16,120 nucleotides of DNA from VRUE01 sp035554595 (GTDB lineage: Bacteria > Actinomycetota > Thermoleophilia > Solirubrobacterales > 70-9), in NCBI GenBank assembly GCA_035554595.1, contig DATMIH010000125.1, positions 1 to 16,120 on the forward strand. Reading direction: 5' to 3'. Numbering within the stretch: position 1 is the first letter of the stretch; each line of letters opens with the position of its first letter. The translations under genes and the position numbers were made by a program. Of the stretch, positions 1-6,744 are shown one piece after another. The notes beneath the pieces were generated by a model. The model had not been told where the DNA came from. It worked only from the letters and a program-made list of their open reading frames with translations, and searched no databases.

Positions 1-210
1 CTGCGCCTCCTGGTCGGCCGCCCCGGCGAGGTCTTCCCCCGCCGCCAGATCATGGAGGAGCTCTGGCAGACCGAGTTCGACGGCGACGAGCGCGCCTGCG
101 ACGTCCACATCTCCAACCTGCGCCAGAAGGTCGAGCGCGACCCCCAGCGCCCCGAGCTGGTCGTCACCGTGCGCGGCGTCGGCTACAAGTTCGAAGGCGG
201 CAACAGCTGA
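1..210 (+). CDS. Response regulator, OmpR/PhoB family, C-terminal DNA-binding domain (5' partial)
   Basis: The frame is open from base 1 to a TGA at 208-210, giving the last 69 residues of a protein cut by the window edge. They form the end of a winged-helix OmpR/PhoB output domain. Visible landmarks are the helix with VFPRRQIMEELW, the recognition helix DVHISNLRQKVE, and the C-terminal hairpin VVTVRGVGYKFE that closes this fold. By family knowledge it binds tandem promoter repeats once the receiver domain, outside the window, is phosphorylated by a sensor histidine kinase. No histidine kinase follows it here, since the next gene is a SprT-like protein, so its partner must lie upstream or elsewhere. 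The family is secure; the regulon is unknown. Confidence 0.9.
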   Translation: MRLLVGRPGEVFPRRQIMEELWQTEFDGDERACDVHISNLRQKVERDPQRPELVVTVRGVGYKFEGGNS

Positions 211-260
211 GGCGTCATCCCTCGTACTTCCAGGTCGCGGGGATCGACCTTCATGAGGAG

Positions 261-671
261 ATGACGCGACTGCGGGGGATGCCGGTCTTCGCCGCTGGCC
301 CGCTGGTCGCGCGCGAGCCCGAGCTGAAGGTGCGCCGCGCCCGCCGCCGCCCCAACCGGCTCGGCTTCGCGGTGCCGGCCCAGTTCCGCCTCTCGGTCAC
401 CGCTTATCCGGGGATCCGCGCCGGTGACGTGCTGGAGACGCTGCTCCACGAGCTCGTCCACCTGCACGTCGGCCGCGCCGCCGAGGCGCACGCCTGGCAC
501 GGCAAGACCTTCAAGGCGACGCTGGCGCGGGCGATGGTCGAGGGCTACGGGATCGTCGCCCCGAAGCCGCGCGCCACCACCCACGGCACCTACGCCGAGG
601 CGATCGAGACGAGCGTCGCCGGGCGCCGACTCTCAGACCGACAAGCCGAGCACCGCCACTCTCTAGGCTGA
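261..671 (+). CDS. SprT-like zinc metallopeptidase-fold protein
   Basis: This 136-residue protein carries a zinc-peptidase motif HELVH at residues 63-67. A third candidate ligand follows in AHAWHGKTF (His80), the usual spacing of SprT-like proteins. The N-terminal third is rich in Arg and resembles the strand region that precedes the metal helix in this family. The reaction is unproven; relatives are proteases or zinc-binding proteins of uncertain substrate. ATG 261 is used because GAGGAG abuts it; ATG 279, seven codons later, also has a purine-rich leader and is a possible start. No usable start lies upstream in frame. The stop TGA overlaps the next start by one base (TGATG), suggesting translational coupling with the cupin gene. 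Confidence 0.72.
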   Translation: MTRLRGMPVFAAGPLVAREPELKVRRARRRPNRLGFAVPAQFRLSVTAYPGIRAGDVLETLLHELVHLHVGRAAEAHAWHGKTFKATLARAMVEGYGIVAPKPRATTHGTYAEAIETSVAGRRLSDRQAEHRHSLG

Positions 672-1066
672 TGCCGATGAGCGACTACGCAGTCAAGAAC
701 CTGATGGAGATCGAGGACGGGACCGGCGTCGAGGGGATCGAAGGGCGCTTCGCGCGCAAGTTCCTCGACTCCGAGCAACTTGGAATCAGCCACTTTCGCT
801 ACGCGCCTGAGCGTCGTGTCACCCATGGGCACCGCCACGAGGTGCAGGAGGAGGCCTACGTCGTGGTCGGTGGTTCGGGGTGGATCAAGCTCGACGACGA
901 GACGATCGAGCTGCGCCAGTGGGATGTCGTGCGCGTCGCTCCGCATGTAGTGCGCGGATTCGAGACCGGCCCCGATGGGCTGGAGGTCATCGCCGTCGGC
1001 GGGACTAGACCCGAGGATGGCGACGGCGAGCTGGTGGCCGATCGCTGGCCGCAGGCCGATGGCTGA
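671..1066 (+). CDS. Single-domain cupin protein
   Basis: This is a 131-residue protein with one cupin barrel. Cupin motif 1 is visible as HGHRHEVQEEAYVVVGGSG (about residues 52-70), with metal ligands most likely at His54, His56 and Glu60 or Glu61. Motif 2 is atypical: RVAPHVVRGFE has no canonical PxG..H, though a His follows the Pro. Small stand-alone cupins bind a metal and a small ligand, and the substrate cannot be told from sequence. ATG 671 overlaps the upstream stop; ATG 677 is an equally plausible start. The 3' end overlaps the aldo/keto reductase start by 8 bases, so the three genes 261-2009 look like one transcript. Confidence 0.85.
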   Translation: MPMSDYAVKNLMEIEDGTGVEGIEGRFARKFLDSEQLGISHFRYAPERRVTHGHRHEVQEEAYVVVGGSGWIKLDDETIELRQWDVVRVAPHVVRGFETGPDGLEVIAVGGTRPEDGDGELVADRWPQADG

Positions 1067-2009
1067 GCTGCCCAAGCGCCGCCTCGGCGACTCCGAGCTC
1101 GAGGTCTCGGTGGTCGGTCTCGGCTGCAACAACTTCGGCAAACGGCTCGACCTTGACGGCACCGCCGCGGTCCTCGAGGCTGCACTGGCGGCCGGCATCA
1201 CCTTCTTCGACACCGCCGACATCTACGGCGGCGGCGAGAGCGAGCGCTTGATGGGCGAGGCCCTAGAGGGCCGCCGCGACGAGTACGTGCTGGCGACCAA
1301 GTTCGGCTGGGAGACGAGCGGGGAGGGCGCTCCCGACGCGCCCGGCGGCTCGCGCGAGCACATCCGCTGGGCGATCGAGGGCTCGCTGAAGCGGCTGCGG
1401 GTTGAGAAGATCGACCTCTACCAGTACCACCACCCCGACGGGGTGACTCCGATCGAGGAGACCCTCGGCGCTCTCGACGAGCTGGTGCGCGAAGGCCTCG
1501 TTGGCGCGATCGGCTGCTCCAACTTCAGCGCCGCCGAACTCGAAGAGGCCGACCGGATCGCGCGCGAGCGCGGCGGGGTCCGCTTCGTCACCCTGCAGAA
1601 CCAGTACAGCCTGCTCGAGCGCGAGATCGAGGCCGAGGTCGCGCCGGCCTGCGAGCGCGTCGGCGTCTCGATCCTGCCCTACTTCCCGCTCGCCAGTGGC
1701 CTGCTCACCGGCAAGTACAGCCGCGACGAGTCCGGTCCCGAGGGCAGCCGCCTCTCCTCCCGCGAGCAAGCCGGCAGCGACGAGCAGTTCGACGTCGTCG
1801 AGGCGTTGGAAGCCTTCGCCGAGTCGCGCGGAATCGGCATCCTCGATGTCGCGATCGCAGGCCTAGCCGCCCAGCCCGCCGTCGCCTCGGTGATCGCCGG
1901 CGCAACCAAGCCCGAGCAAATCGCCGCCAACGTCGCCGCGCTCGAGTGGCAACCGAGCGAGGCCGACCTGGCCGAGCTCGATCGCATCGCGCCGACCCCT
2001 CGGGCCTAA
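1059..2009 (+). CDS. Aldo/keto reductase
   Basis: This 316-residue NADPH-dependent oxidoreductase has a (beta/alpha)8 barrel. The complete catalytic tetrad of the superfamily is visible: Asp51 and Tyr56 in FFDTADIYG, Lys81 in LATKFGW, and His124 in DLYQYHHPD. Further signatures are GAIGCSNFS, the QNQYSLLER strand, and the cofactor-binding end (SVIAGATKPEQIAANV). Length is normal for the family. ATG 1059 is chosen because the protein begins at the usual MAELPKRRLGDSELEVS-like start; the frame stays open further 5' but only through cupin coding sequence. It overlaps the cupin stop by 8 bases. The substrate is unknown; it probably reduces or oxidises an aldehyde, ketone or sugar in the cytoplasm. 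Confidence 0.93.
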   Translation: MAELPKRRLGDSELEVSVVGLGCNNFGKRLDLDGTAAVLEAALAAGITFFDTADIYGGGESERLMGEALEGRRDEYVLATKFGWETSGEGAPDAPGGSREHIRWAIEGSLKRLRVEKIDLYQYHHPDGVTPIEETLGALDELVREGLVGAIGCSNFSAAELEEADRIARERGGVRFVTLQNQYSLLEREIEAEVAPACERVGVSILPYFPLASGLLTGKYSRDESGPEGSRLSSREQAGSDEQFDVVEALEAFAESRGIGILDVAIAGLAAQPAVASVIAGATKPEQIAANVAALEWQPSEADLAELDRIAPTPRA

Positions 2010-2249
2010 AGCTTCAAGGCCTACGCCACATCTTTCGCCCGGCCCATGGCTCGAAGTGAAGGTTGGTCACCCGGGCGGAGGTCGCGAAGTTCTGTGGCAC
2101 CTGTCACGCACCCGGAAATGCAGTGGCACGTGATCGTCGGCCGTCTCCTGCGCTGGAGGCATGGCAGATCGAGCCGGACGTCGTTCGCCGAGGGCGCGGA
2201 AAAGCACGATTCATTGTGAGGAATTACTGTATGCGCCCGAGTGAGGACG

Positions 2250-2867
2250 ATGACGAACCACACATTTTCTTGCGCCCATGAGCAAGGGTCCGCCAGACAG
2301 GCATCTTTGCTGGCTGTCCTATCCGTGACCATGCTGTTTTTTGCCTCAGCGCCACCATCGCAAGCCGATCATTTCGCCCCCTCGATCTCGATCGCAGGGG
2401 TCATCCTGGGGATGAATCACCATCAGGTGTACTCGGTCCTCGGCCACCCGCGCTTTATTTCCTCGCGGCGGAGTTACGGTCGGGCGGTCGAAAGGGAGTG
2501 GCACTACCGAGATCACCTCACCGTTGGCTTCCTCATCGAAAGGGGACACACGAGGCAAGTGATCAGAGTCCGTACTAAGAGCCGGCACGACCGGTTCCAC
2601 AAGGGTATCCATGTTGGGGTCAAGGAACGGATGGTTCACCGGCTCGGCGGCGTCAAGTGCCGGGTGAGATCGGAATCGCTTGGCCCTTGGCCGCGTGGGT
2701 ATTTCTGTTTTTGGACTGTGCCCTGGGCTATCACCCCCTGCGGTCCGACTCTCGAATTCTTTACGCGCTACAAGCATCGTCGCGTCAAGTACATAGAGCT
2801 GAGTGGAGTCGAAGAGCAGGCTGCACGCAGCAGGCGCCAGCCCCCTGTGCGCTTCGGTTGCTACTGA
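2250..2867 (+). CDS. Secreted protein with two BamE/SmpA-like modules
   Basis: This hypothetical protein has about 205 residues. After a polar N-terminus there is a hydrophobic stretch (ASLLAVLSVTMLFFASA) ending in PSQA-DH, a good signal-peptide cleavage site. The mature part opens with SIAGVILGMNHHQVYSVLGHPRF, the G-M-x-x-x-x-V-x-x-x-L-G-x-P pattern of SmpA/BamE-type domains. A second weaker copy (IHVGVKERMVHRLGGVKC) follows about 70 residues later. Four Cys near the C-terminus could form disulfides. ATG 2250 follows GAGGA closely; GTG 2241 is the alternative. The 240-base gap before it has no convincing gene. Codons are visibly less GC-rich than in neighbouring genes, hinting at separate acquisition. 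No function is assignable; export is the main inference. Confidence 0.7.
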   Translation: MTNHTFSCAHEQGSARQASLLAVLSVTMLFFASAPPSQADHFAPSISIAGVILGMNHHQVYSVLGHPRFISSRRSYGRAVEREWHYRDHLTVGFLIERGHTRQVIRVRTKSRHDRFHKGIHVGVKERMVHRLGGVKCRVRSESLGPWPRGYFCFWTVPWAITPCGPTLEFFTRYKHRRVKYIELSGVEEQAARSRRQPPVRFGCY

Positions 2868-2897
2868 CCGGAAAGCGTGGGTTCGGTCAGGCGCGGC

Positions 2898-3254
2898 TCA
2901 ACAGGAGCAACCGCCGCCGGAGATCTTGATCCCGTGGGGGCGCCCTGAGCTCGATTCCCCTTCCGATGATGGGGTTGGCGTGTACACGATGCCCGAGCTT
3001 TCCGTTGCGACAGAGCCTTCGGACCCTTCTTCGGATTCGACTGCCGGCGGCGGAGACGGCAGGGAAGACCAGCCGGAACCGGGCTCATATTTAGGCAGCT
3101 TCGGCGGAACCTGGGCCTTCGAGAGGAGGTGTTCGCGATTGGTGGGTCGAGGCTCCTCCGAGCCGGACCCAAGGACGATCCCCAGGAGTCCCGCGATCAC
3201 GAAGGCGATGAGAACGACGGCGATCGCGCCTGGCACTGACATTTTTCGCCGCAT
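2898..3254 (-). CDS. Small single-pass membrane protein with Ser/Pro/Glu-rich tail
   Basis: This 118-residue protein is not recognised as a family. A short basic N-terminus (MRRK) precedes one membrane helix at about residues 9-29. A low-complexity Ser/Pro/Glu-rich segment (about 30-105) follows, and the chain ends in GIKISGGGCSC with Cys116 and Cys118. The topology is that of a signal-anchored protein with an extracytoplasmic disordered tail. It starts 27 bases downstream of the kinase stop on the same strand, so it is probably cotranscribed. The start is uncertain: ATG 3254 and ATG 3242 both lack a clear Shine-Dalgarno. An open frame on the opposite strand exists, but the membrane helix and operon position favour this one. 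A role as kinase partner or substrate is a guess. Confidence 0.6.
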   Translation of the reverse strand: MRRKMSVPGAIAVVLIAFVIAGLLGIVLGSGSEEPRPTNREHLLSKAQVPPKLPKYEPGSGWSSLPSPPPAVESEEGSEGSVATESSGIVYTPTPSSEGESSSGRPHGIKISGGGCSC

Positions 3255-3281
3255 GGGAAAACTATGGCAGAGGGCAAGACG

Positions 3282-5012
3282 CTAGGCGCGATAGCCGAGC
3301 CTCACCAGCGCCCGTCTTCTTTCTTCTATCCGCTGCTCGGCTTCCTTCACCTCTTCGCCGGCCTCGTGATACCCCTTTCCCTTGCGTGCGGCGTCGGCCG
3401 CGTCGTGCCAGCCGGCGGCGGCTTGCCCAAGCGCTTTGCGCAGCGGGCGCAGCTCCGCCACTCCAAGTAGCTGCGACGCCTTCCAGGACGCTTGCGCAGC
3501 CTGGGTGGCAGCGGAGGCAACCGCCCCATGTGTCGCGGCGGCCTCGATCTGCTCGGTGGCGGCGCGACGTGCCGCTGCGTAGCTGTTCAGTGCCCTCGCA
3601 ATCCGACGGCGCAGGGCCGCGCTGGGGTAGGGGATGGCCGTCGGTCGCTGTTCCAGCACGGCGCTGCTCGCAATCTGCCCGCAGGCGCGGTCGATCGATT
3701 TCGTCGTTACGCCTTTGGCCTGTCGACAGACGATGGCCAGGTAGCCGTCGCCGACGTGGAAGGCGAATATCCGCTGCGCGTCGAGAGCCTTGGCGTCGTC
3801 CAATCGGACCGCTTTGCCAGCGGGCAGAGCGACGTCGTATGCCGCGTGGCTGCGGGTCGGCAAGGGCAGCCGTGAGCGCGGAACCTGCCCGATGAGAACT
3901 GTCCCGGCGGGGCCGTGGACGGCCTGCTCCAGGCCCAGCCGTCGATCTGCCGTCGAGACCCGCGCTCGGGTCCACGGGGGAGGAGCCTCGATGCTTGCCT
4001 GTGCGGCATGGATGCGGATGTTGGGCACCGGGTCGCTGCCGAGCAGCGGATCCGCCAGCAGGAAGGCGCCAACTGCCGCGATCGCCGCGATACAGAGGAC
4101 CAGCCCCGTCACGACTCCGGTTCGCCGGGCCTCAGCCGGTGCGGGAGGTGGGCTCGGCCGTCTCGCCGGTGGAGTCGCCGACGGTGGTCTTGGCGCCGGC
4201 GGTCGGGCCGCAGCGTGGAGTGCGATGGCCATCGCCTCGGCCGAGGCGAACCTCGCTTCGGGATCGTGCTGGGTTGCTCGTTCGATCACCGAACGCAGGT
4301 CGGCCGGCACTTCGACGTTGTCCGGGAAGACCGGGCTGTTGTCGTCCGGCTCGCTGCCGGTCAGCGCATATGCAAGGACCAGGCCAAGGGAGTAGATGTC
4401 AGCTTGCGGGGTTAGCTCACTTCCCTGGGTCGCCTCGGGGGAATTCCACTTGCCGTGGTGCGGTTGGAAGGGGCTCCCGCTCGAGTGTTCGAATCGCTTT
4501 GCCAGACCGAAGTCGATCACCCTGAGATGGTCGCCGCTTTCGATCATCAGGTTGCCTGGGTGGAGATCGCGATGCACCCTTTTGGCCCGAGTGTGTACTG
4601 CGTGCAACCCTTCGGCCGCCTGGGCGAGCAGGCCGGCGGCCCGTTTGGGCTCAAGCAGTCCTTTGTTGAGGAGTCCGTGGAGAGTGGGACCGTCGATCCA
4701 GGGCACCGCCAGCCATAGCAACCCCTCGTCACCGTCACTGTTCCAGTCGGTAGCCGGTCGGAGATTTGGGTGTTCGTTCAGCCTCTTGAGAGCGGACTGC
4801 TCTTCCTTGAACCGCTTTCGGAATGCCGGCCGTTCGGCGAAATCGGGCCGGATGGTCTTGAAGGCGAAGCGCTCACGGTTGGTTTCCCGCTCGGCTGCAT
4901 AAAGCCGTCCCCAGCCGCCGTCCCTGAGGTATTCCTGGATTTCGTACCCCCCTATGCGCTGGCCCGGCAAGAGCATCAGCGCCGGCGGAAGGGTTGGGGA
5001 GTCCTCGCTCAT
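3282..5012 (-). CDS. Transmembrane Ser/Thr protein kinase (PknB-like) with extracytoplasmic sensor domain
   Basis: This is a 576-residue protein, counted from ATG 5012. The kinase domain (about 24-265) has a glycine-rich loop DGGWG (31-35), VAIK-type Lys52 in FAFKTI, the HRD motif HRDLHPGN (147-154, Asp149, Asn154), DFG at 167-169, and an SPEA/DIYSLG C-lobe. The usual Lys of HRDLKPxN is replaced by His151. A Pro-rich linker (about 271-294) leads to one membrane helix (about 299-320). The outer domain of about 255 residues has two Cys (429, 444) and a helical, Ala-rich, charged C-terminal segment that may form a coiled coil. It lacks PASTA repeats. The frame extends 5' to 5090, but ATG 5012 has CAGGG in front and begins at the expected place. 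It is divergent from the FHA-HTH gene, a likely phosphorylation target. Confidence 0.92.
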   Translation of the reverse strand: MSEDSPTLPPALMLLPGQRIGGYEIQEYLRDGGWGRLYAAERETNRERFAFKTIRPDFAERPAFRKRFKEEQSALKRLNEHPNLRPATDWNSDGDEGLLWLAVPWIDGPTLHGLLNKGLLEPKRAAGLLAQAAEGLHAVHTRAKRVHRDLHPGNLMIESGDHLRVIDFGLAKRFEHSSGSPFQPHHGKWNSPEATQGSELTPQADIYSLGLVLAYALTGSEPDDNSPVFPDNVEVPADLRSVIERATQHDPEARFASAEAMAIALHAAARPPAPRPPSATPPARRPSPPPAPAEARRTGVVTGLVLCIAAIAAVGAFLLADPLLGSDPVPNIRIHAAQASIEAPPPWTRARVSTADRRLGLEQAVHGPAGTVLIGQVPRSRLPLPTRSHAAYDVALPAGKAVRLDDAKALDAQRIFAFHVGDGYLAIVCRQAKGVTTKSIDRACGQIASSAVLEQRPTAIPYPSAALRRRIARALNSYAAARRAATEQIEAAATHGAVASAATQAAQASWKASQLLGVAELRPLRKALGQAAAGWHDAADAARKGKGYHEAGEEVKEAEQRIEERRRALVRLGYRA

Positions 5013-5038
5013 CTGCCCTGTATACCATCGCCGAGAAT

Positions 5039-5665
5039 ATGGGCAGGGGTATTCCGGCAGTTCTCGTTTGGGTGGGCCAGCATGCTCCACCCTTCACCCT
5101 CGATCCCGACCTCGCACGGATCACGGTCGGTCGCTCAGTCGACAGCACGATGGTTATCGCCGACCCGACCGCGTCACGGCTGCATGCAGTTTTCGAGCAC
5201 GGCAACGGTGAGTGGATCGTTACCGACGTCTCCACCCACGGGATCGAGTTGAAGTCGCTCAAGCGGCCGTCGGAGATGCTTCGCGGCACCTCCCGCCACC
5301 TCCGCCATGGCGACGTTCTCGTACTCGGATCGACCCCGCTTCGCTTTCAGCTCGGGGCTTCCGGTGGCGGCGGGGAGGATGGAGACCTGACGCCGCCCCT
5401 CGCCGGTATGGTGCGGGTGACGCTGGCTCAGCTCGCCGTGTTGATGGAGCTGAGCAGGCCGATGAGGGAGACTCCGGGCGCGGGTCCGGCGGCCAATTCT
5501 GACATTGCTGGCGCGTTGTTCGTCACGGAGAACACGGTCAGAAAGCACCTGCAGGCCCTATATCGGGCTTTCGAAGTCGTCGGCACCACGCAGACTCAAC
5601 GCAGGGCGATGCTGGCCGAACAGTGGTGGAGGGCGGAGATTCATCCAGCGGCCGGCCAGGGGTAG
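5039..5665 (+). CDS. FHA domain fused to LuxR/GerE-like helix-turn-helix (putative kinase-controlled regulator)
   Basis: This protein has 208 residues from ATG 5039. An FHA domain fills about residues 5-106, with the conserved Gly31-Arg32 (TVGRS), SRLH (46-49), and a strand VTDVSTHGIEL in which the usual Asn is His. After a Gly-rich linker (106-117) comes a HTH region (about 118-195). LTPP and AQLAVLMEL lead into NSDIAGALFVTENTVRKHL and LYRAFEV, closely resembling a GerE/LuxR output domain. FHA domains bind phosphothreonine peptides, so the layout suggests a transcription factor gated by the divergent kinase; mycobacterial EmbR is an FHA-wHTH regulator with the domains in the reverse order. 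Only 26 bases separate the two start codons. Neither ATG 5039 nor TTG 4994 has a clear ribosome site; GTG 5072 is another option. Confidence 0.82.
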   Translation: MGRGIPAVLVWVGQHAPPFTLDPDLARITVGRSVDSTMVIADPTASRLHAVFEHGNGEWIVTDVSTHGIELKSLKRPSEMLRGTSRHLRHGDVLVLGSTPLRFQLGASGGGGEDGDLTPPLAGMVRVTLAQLAVLMELSRPMRETPGAGPAANSDIAGALFVTENTVRKHLQALYRAFEVVGTTQTQRRAMLAEQWWRAEIHPAAGQG

Positions 5666-5685
5666 GGGGTATGGATTTCACCCCC
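5665..5685. other. Short G/C hairpin after the FHA-HTH stop
   Basis: GGGGGT (5665-5670) and ACCCCC (5680-5685) form a perfect 6-bp stem with a 9-base loop, starting at the last base of the FHA-HTH stop codon. No T-run follows, so it is not a standard intrinsic terminator. It could stabilise the transcript end or be chance in GC-rich sequence. Confidence 0.3.
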
Positions 5686-5754
5686 AGCGGCAATTGAGGT
5701 CCACGTCGCGCAGGCGGACGATGGGGTTGACCGAACCCGACTCAGGAGGCCTGA

Positions 5755-6555
5755 ATGCTTCTCTTCGTCTTCGTCATCATGTTGCTGGGAATCGCCATCG
5801 TCCTCTTTGCGAGGGGCCTGCTCGAGCCGATCCGCGAAGCGGCCCGCGAGATCCCCGCCCGTGCTCGTGGCCTGCTTGGAGTTCAAACGATGGCCGATCT
5901 CCAGCGGCAAGCGGCCGCCGAGGCGTCGCGTCGAGCCTTGGTCTCGATATCGGCTCGTCACCTTCCCAACGACATCCTCATCCTGCTCAGCCCAGACGAC
6001 TACGGTCGCGTGCGCAGTCTCAGCCAGGAGTTCTGCAACGGAGTTATCGTCCTGCTCCAGGCGGCGGTTAGGACGGGCGCCCGCGAGAGCGGCCTTCCCT
6101 TCAAGCTGCTTGGCGAGCCCAAGGTCCGACTCAAGGCCGATGCCCGAATCGCGCGCGGGACCGTCGGGCTCATCTCCTCGATCCTCGAAGAGACCGAGTA
6201 CATGTCTGCCGCGGGCGAGGGCGAGCCGTTGCTGATCCTCGATCTGGACGGCGAGCGGATACCGCTTCGCGACGCCGAGCTGCTTGTCGGGCGGGCAGGC
6301 AACGCGGACATTCAGGTCGACTCCACCGGCATCTCTCGCGAGCACGCAAAGCTCTCTTGCAGGGGGACGACTGTCGTCGTTCGGGACCTGGGCGGCCGCA
6401 ACGGCACAAGCATCAATGGAGTGCCGGTCCGCACGGCTCGCGCGAGGATCGGCGATCGCATCGGCTTCGGGCCTCAAACGGCCGGCACGGTGCGGCTGAG
6501 CCGCGGAGCGCAAGAGCTGAGCGAGTGCAGCACGGCGCCGCTGCCCAGCAGCTGA
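5755..6555 (+). CDS. Membrane-anchored FhaA-like protein (DUF3662-like region plus FHA domain)
   Basis: This is a 266-residue protein. One membrane helix sits at the very N-terminus (residues 2-19). Next comes a region resembling the N-terminal domain of actinobacterial FhaA (DUF3662), with PNDILILLSPDDYGRVRSLS at 71-90. The C-terminal FHA domain (about 158-248) has all key residues: Gly179-Arg180, Ser194-Arg195-Glu196-His197, and GGRNGTSING with Asn216. Family knowledge says FHA domains read phosphothreonine on kinases or their substrates, and FhaA links PknB-type kinases to cell-envelope proteins. The membrane helix replaces the soluble N-terminus usual in FhaA. ATG 5755 has a strong AGGAGG (5744-5749) five bases upstream. 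It lies 89 bases after the FHA-HTH gene, same strand, and probably shares its signalling role. Confidence 0.82.
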   Translation: MLLFVFVIMLLGIAIVLFARGLLEPIREAAREIPARARGLLGVQTMADLQRQAAAEASRRALVSISARHLPNDILILLSPDDYGRVRSLSQEFCNGVIVLLQAAVRTGARESGLPFKLLGEPKVRLKADARIARGTVGLISSILEETEYMSAAGEGEPLLILDLDGERIPLRDAELLVGRAGNADIQVDSTGISREHAKLSCRGTTVVVRDLGGRNGTSINGVPVRTARARIGDRIGFGPQTAGTVRLSRGAQELSECSTAPLPSS

Positions 6556-6575
6556 GTGCTGCCGCCGAACCAAGA

Positions 6576-6627
6576 GCCGACGCCCCGGACTTGAACCGGG
6601 GACCCCCTTCATTACGAGTGAAGTGCT
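6576..6627 (-). pseudogene. Degenerate 3' fragment of tRNA-Thr(CGT)
   Basis: Read on the - strand, this segment matches the 3' two-thirds of the intact tRNA-Thr(CGT) at 9486-9558: end of the D-arm, complete anticodon arm with CGT, variable loop, T-arm and 3' acceptor strand. Differences are two extra bases in C-runs and one substitution in the T-loop. The 5' acceptor strand and most of the D-arm are absent, though a CTGGT near 6631 may be a trace of the D-loop. It cannot fold as a tRNA. Such 3' tRNA duplications are typical of the distal attachment site of an element integrated in a tRNA gene, and the orientation fits that model. Confidence 0.75.
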
Positions 6628-6668
6628 TGAGAACCAGGACACGCCCTGACGCCGCGGACTTAGGGCCA

Positions 6669-6711
6669 GGCGAGTCGGCCGGCCGTCACTGCGGCGCCAT
6701 CGCGACTCGCC
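6669..6711 (-). terminator. Inverted repeat downstream of the SHOCT gene, possible terminator
   Basis: GGCGAGTCG (6669-6677) and CGACTCGCC (6703-6711) are perfect 9-base complements separated by 25 bases that contain further G/C pairing (GGCCGGCC). The hairpin lies 34 bases beyond the stop of the - strand gene 6745-7137. There is no T-tract, so Rho-independent termination is uncertain. Confidence 0.35.
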
Positions 6712-6744
6712 AGCGCTCCTCGGTGCTGATCAGGTGGTCGGCTC

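Noticed and set aside
975..1058. Upstream extension of the aldo/keto reductase
   Set aside because: The added residues are coded inside the cupin gene and have no family counterpart; ATG 1059 gives the normal N-terminus.
2063..2281. 72-residue frame with a CGTCH (CxxCH) haem-like motif
   Set aside because: It has a TTG start with no ribosome site at usable spacing and no signal peptide, and overlaps the start of the secreted-protein gene. The motif is probably chance.
2803..3285. 160-residue open frame on the + strand opposite the small membrane protein
   Set aside because: It has no start signal or domain and overlaps the secreted-protein gene. The - strand frame has a membrane helix and an operon position behind the kinase.
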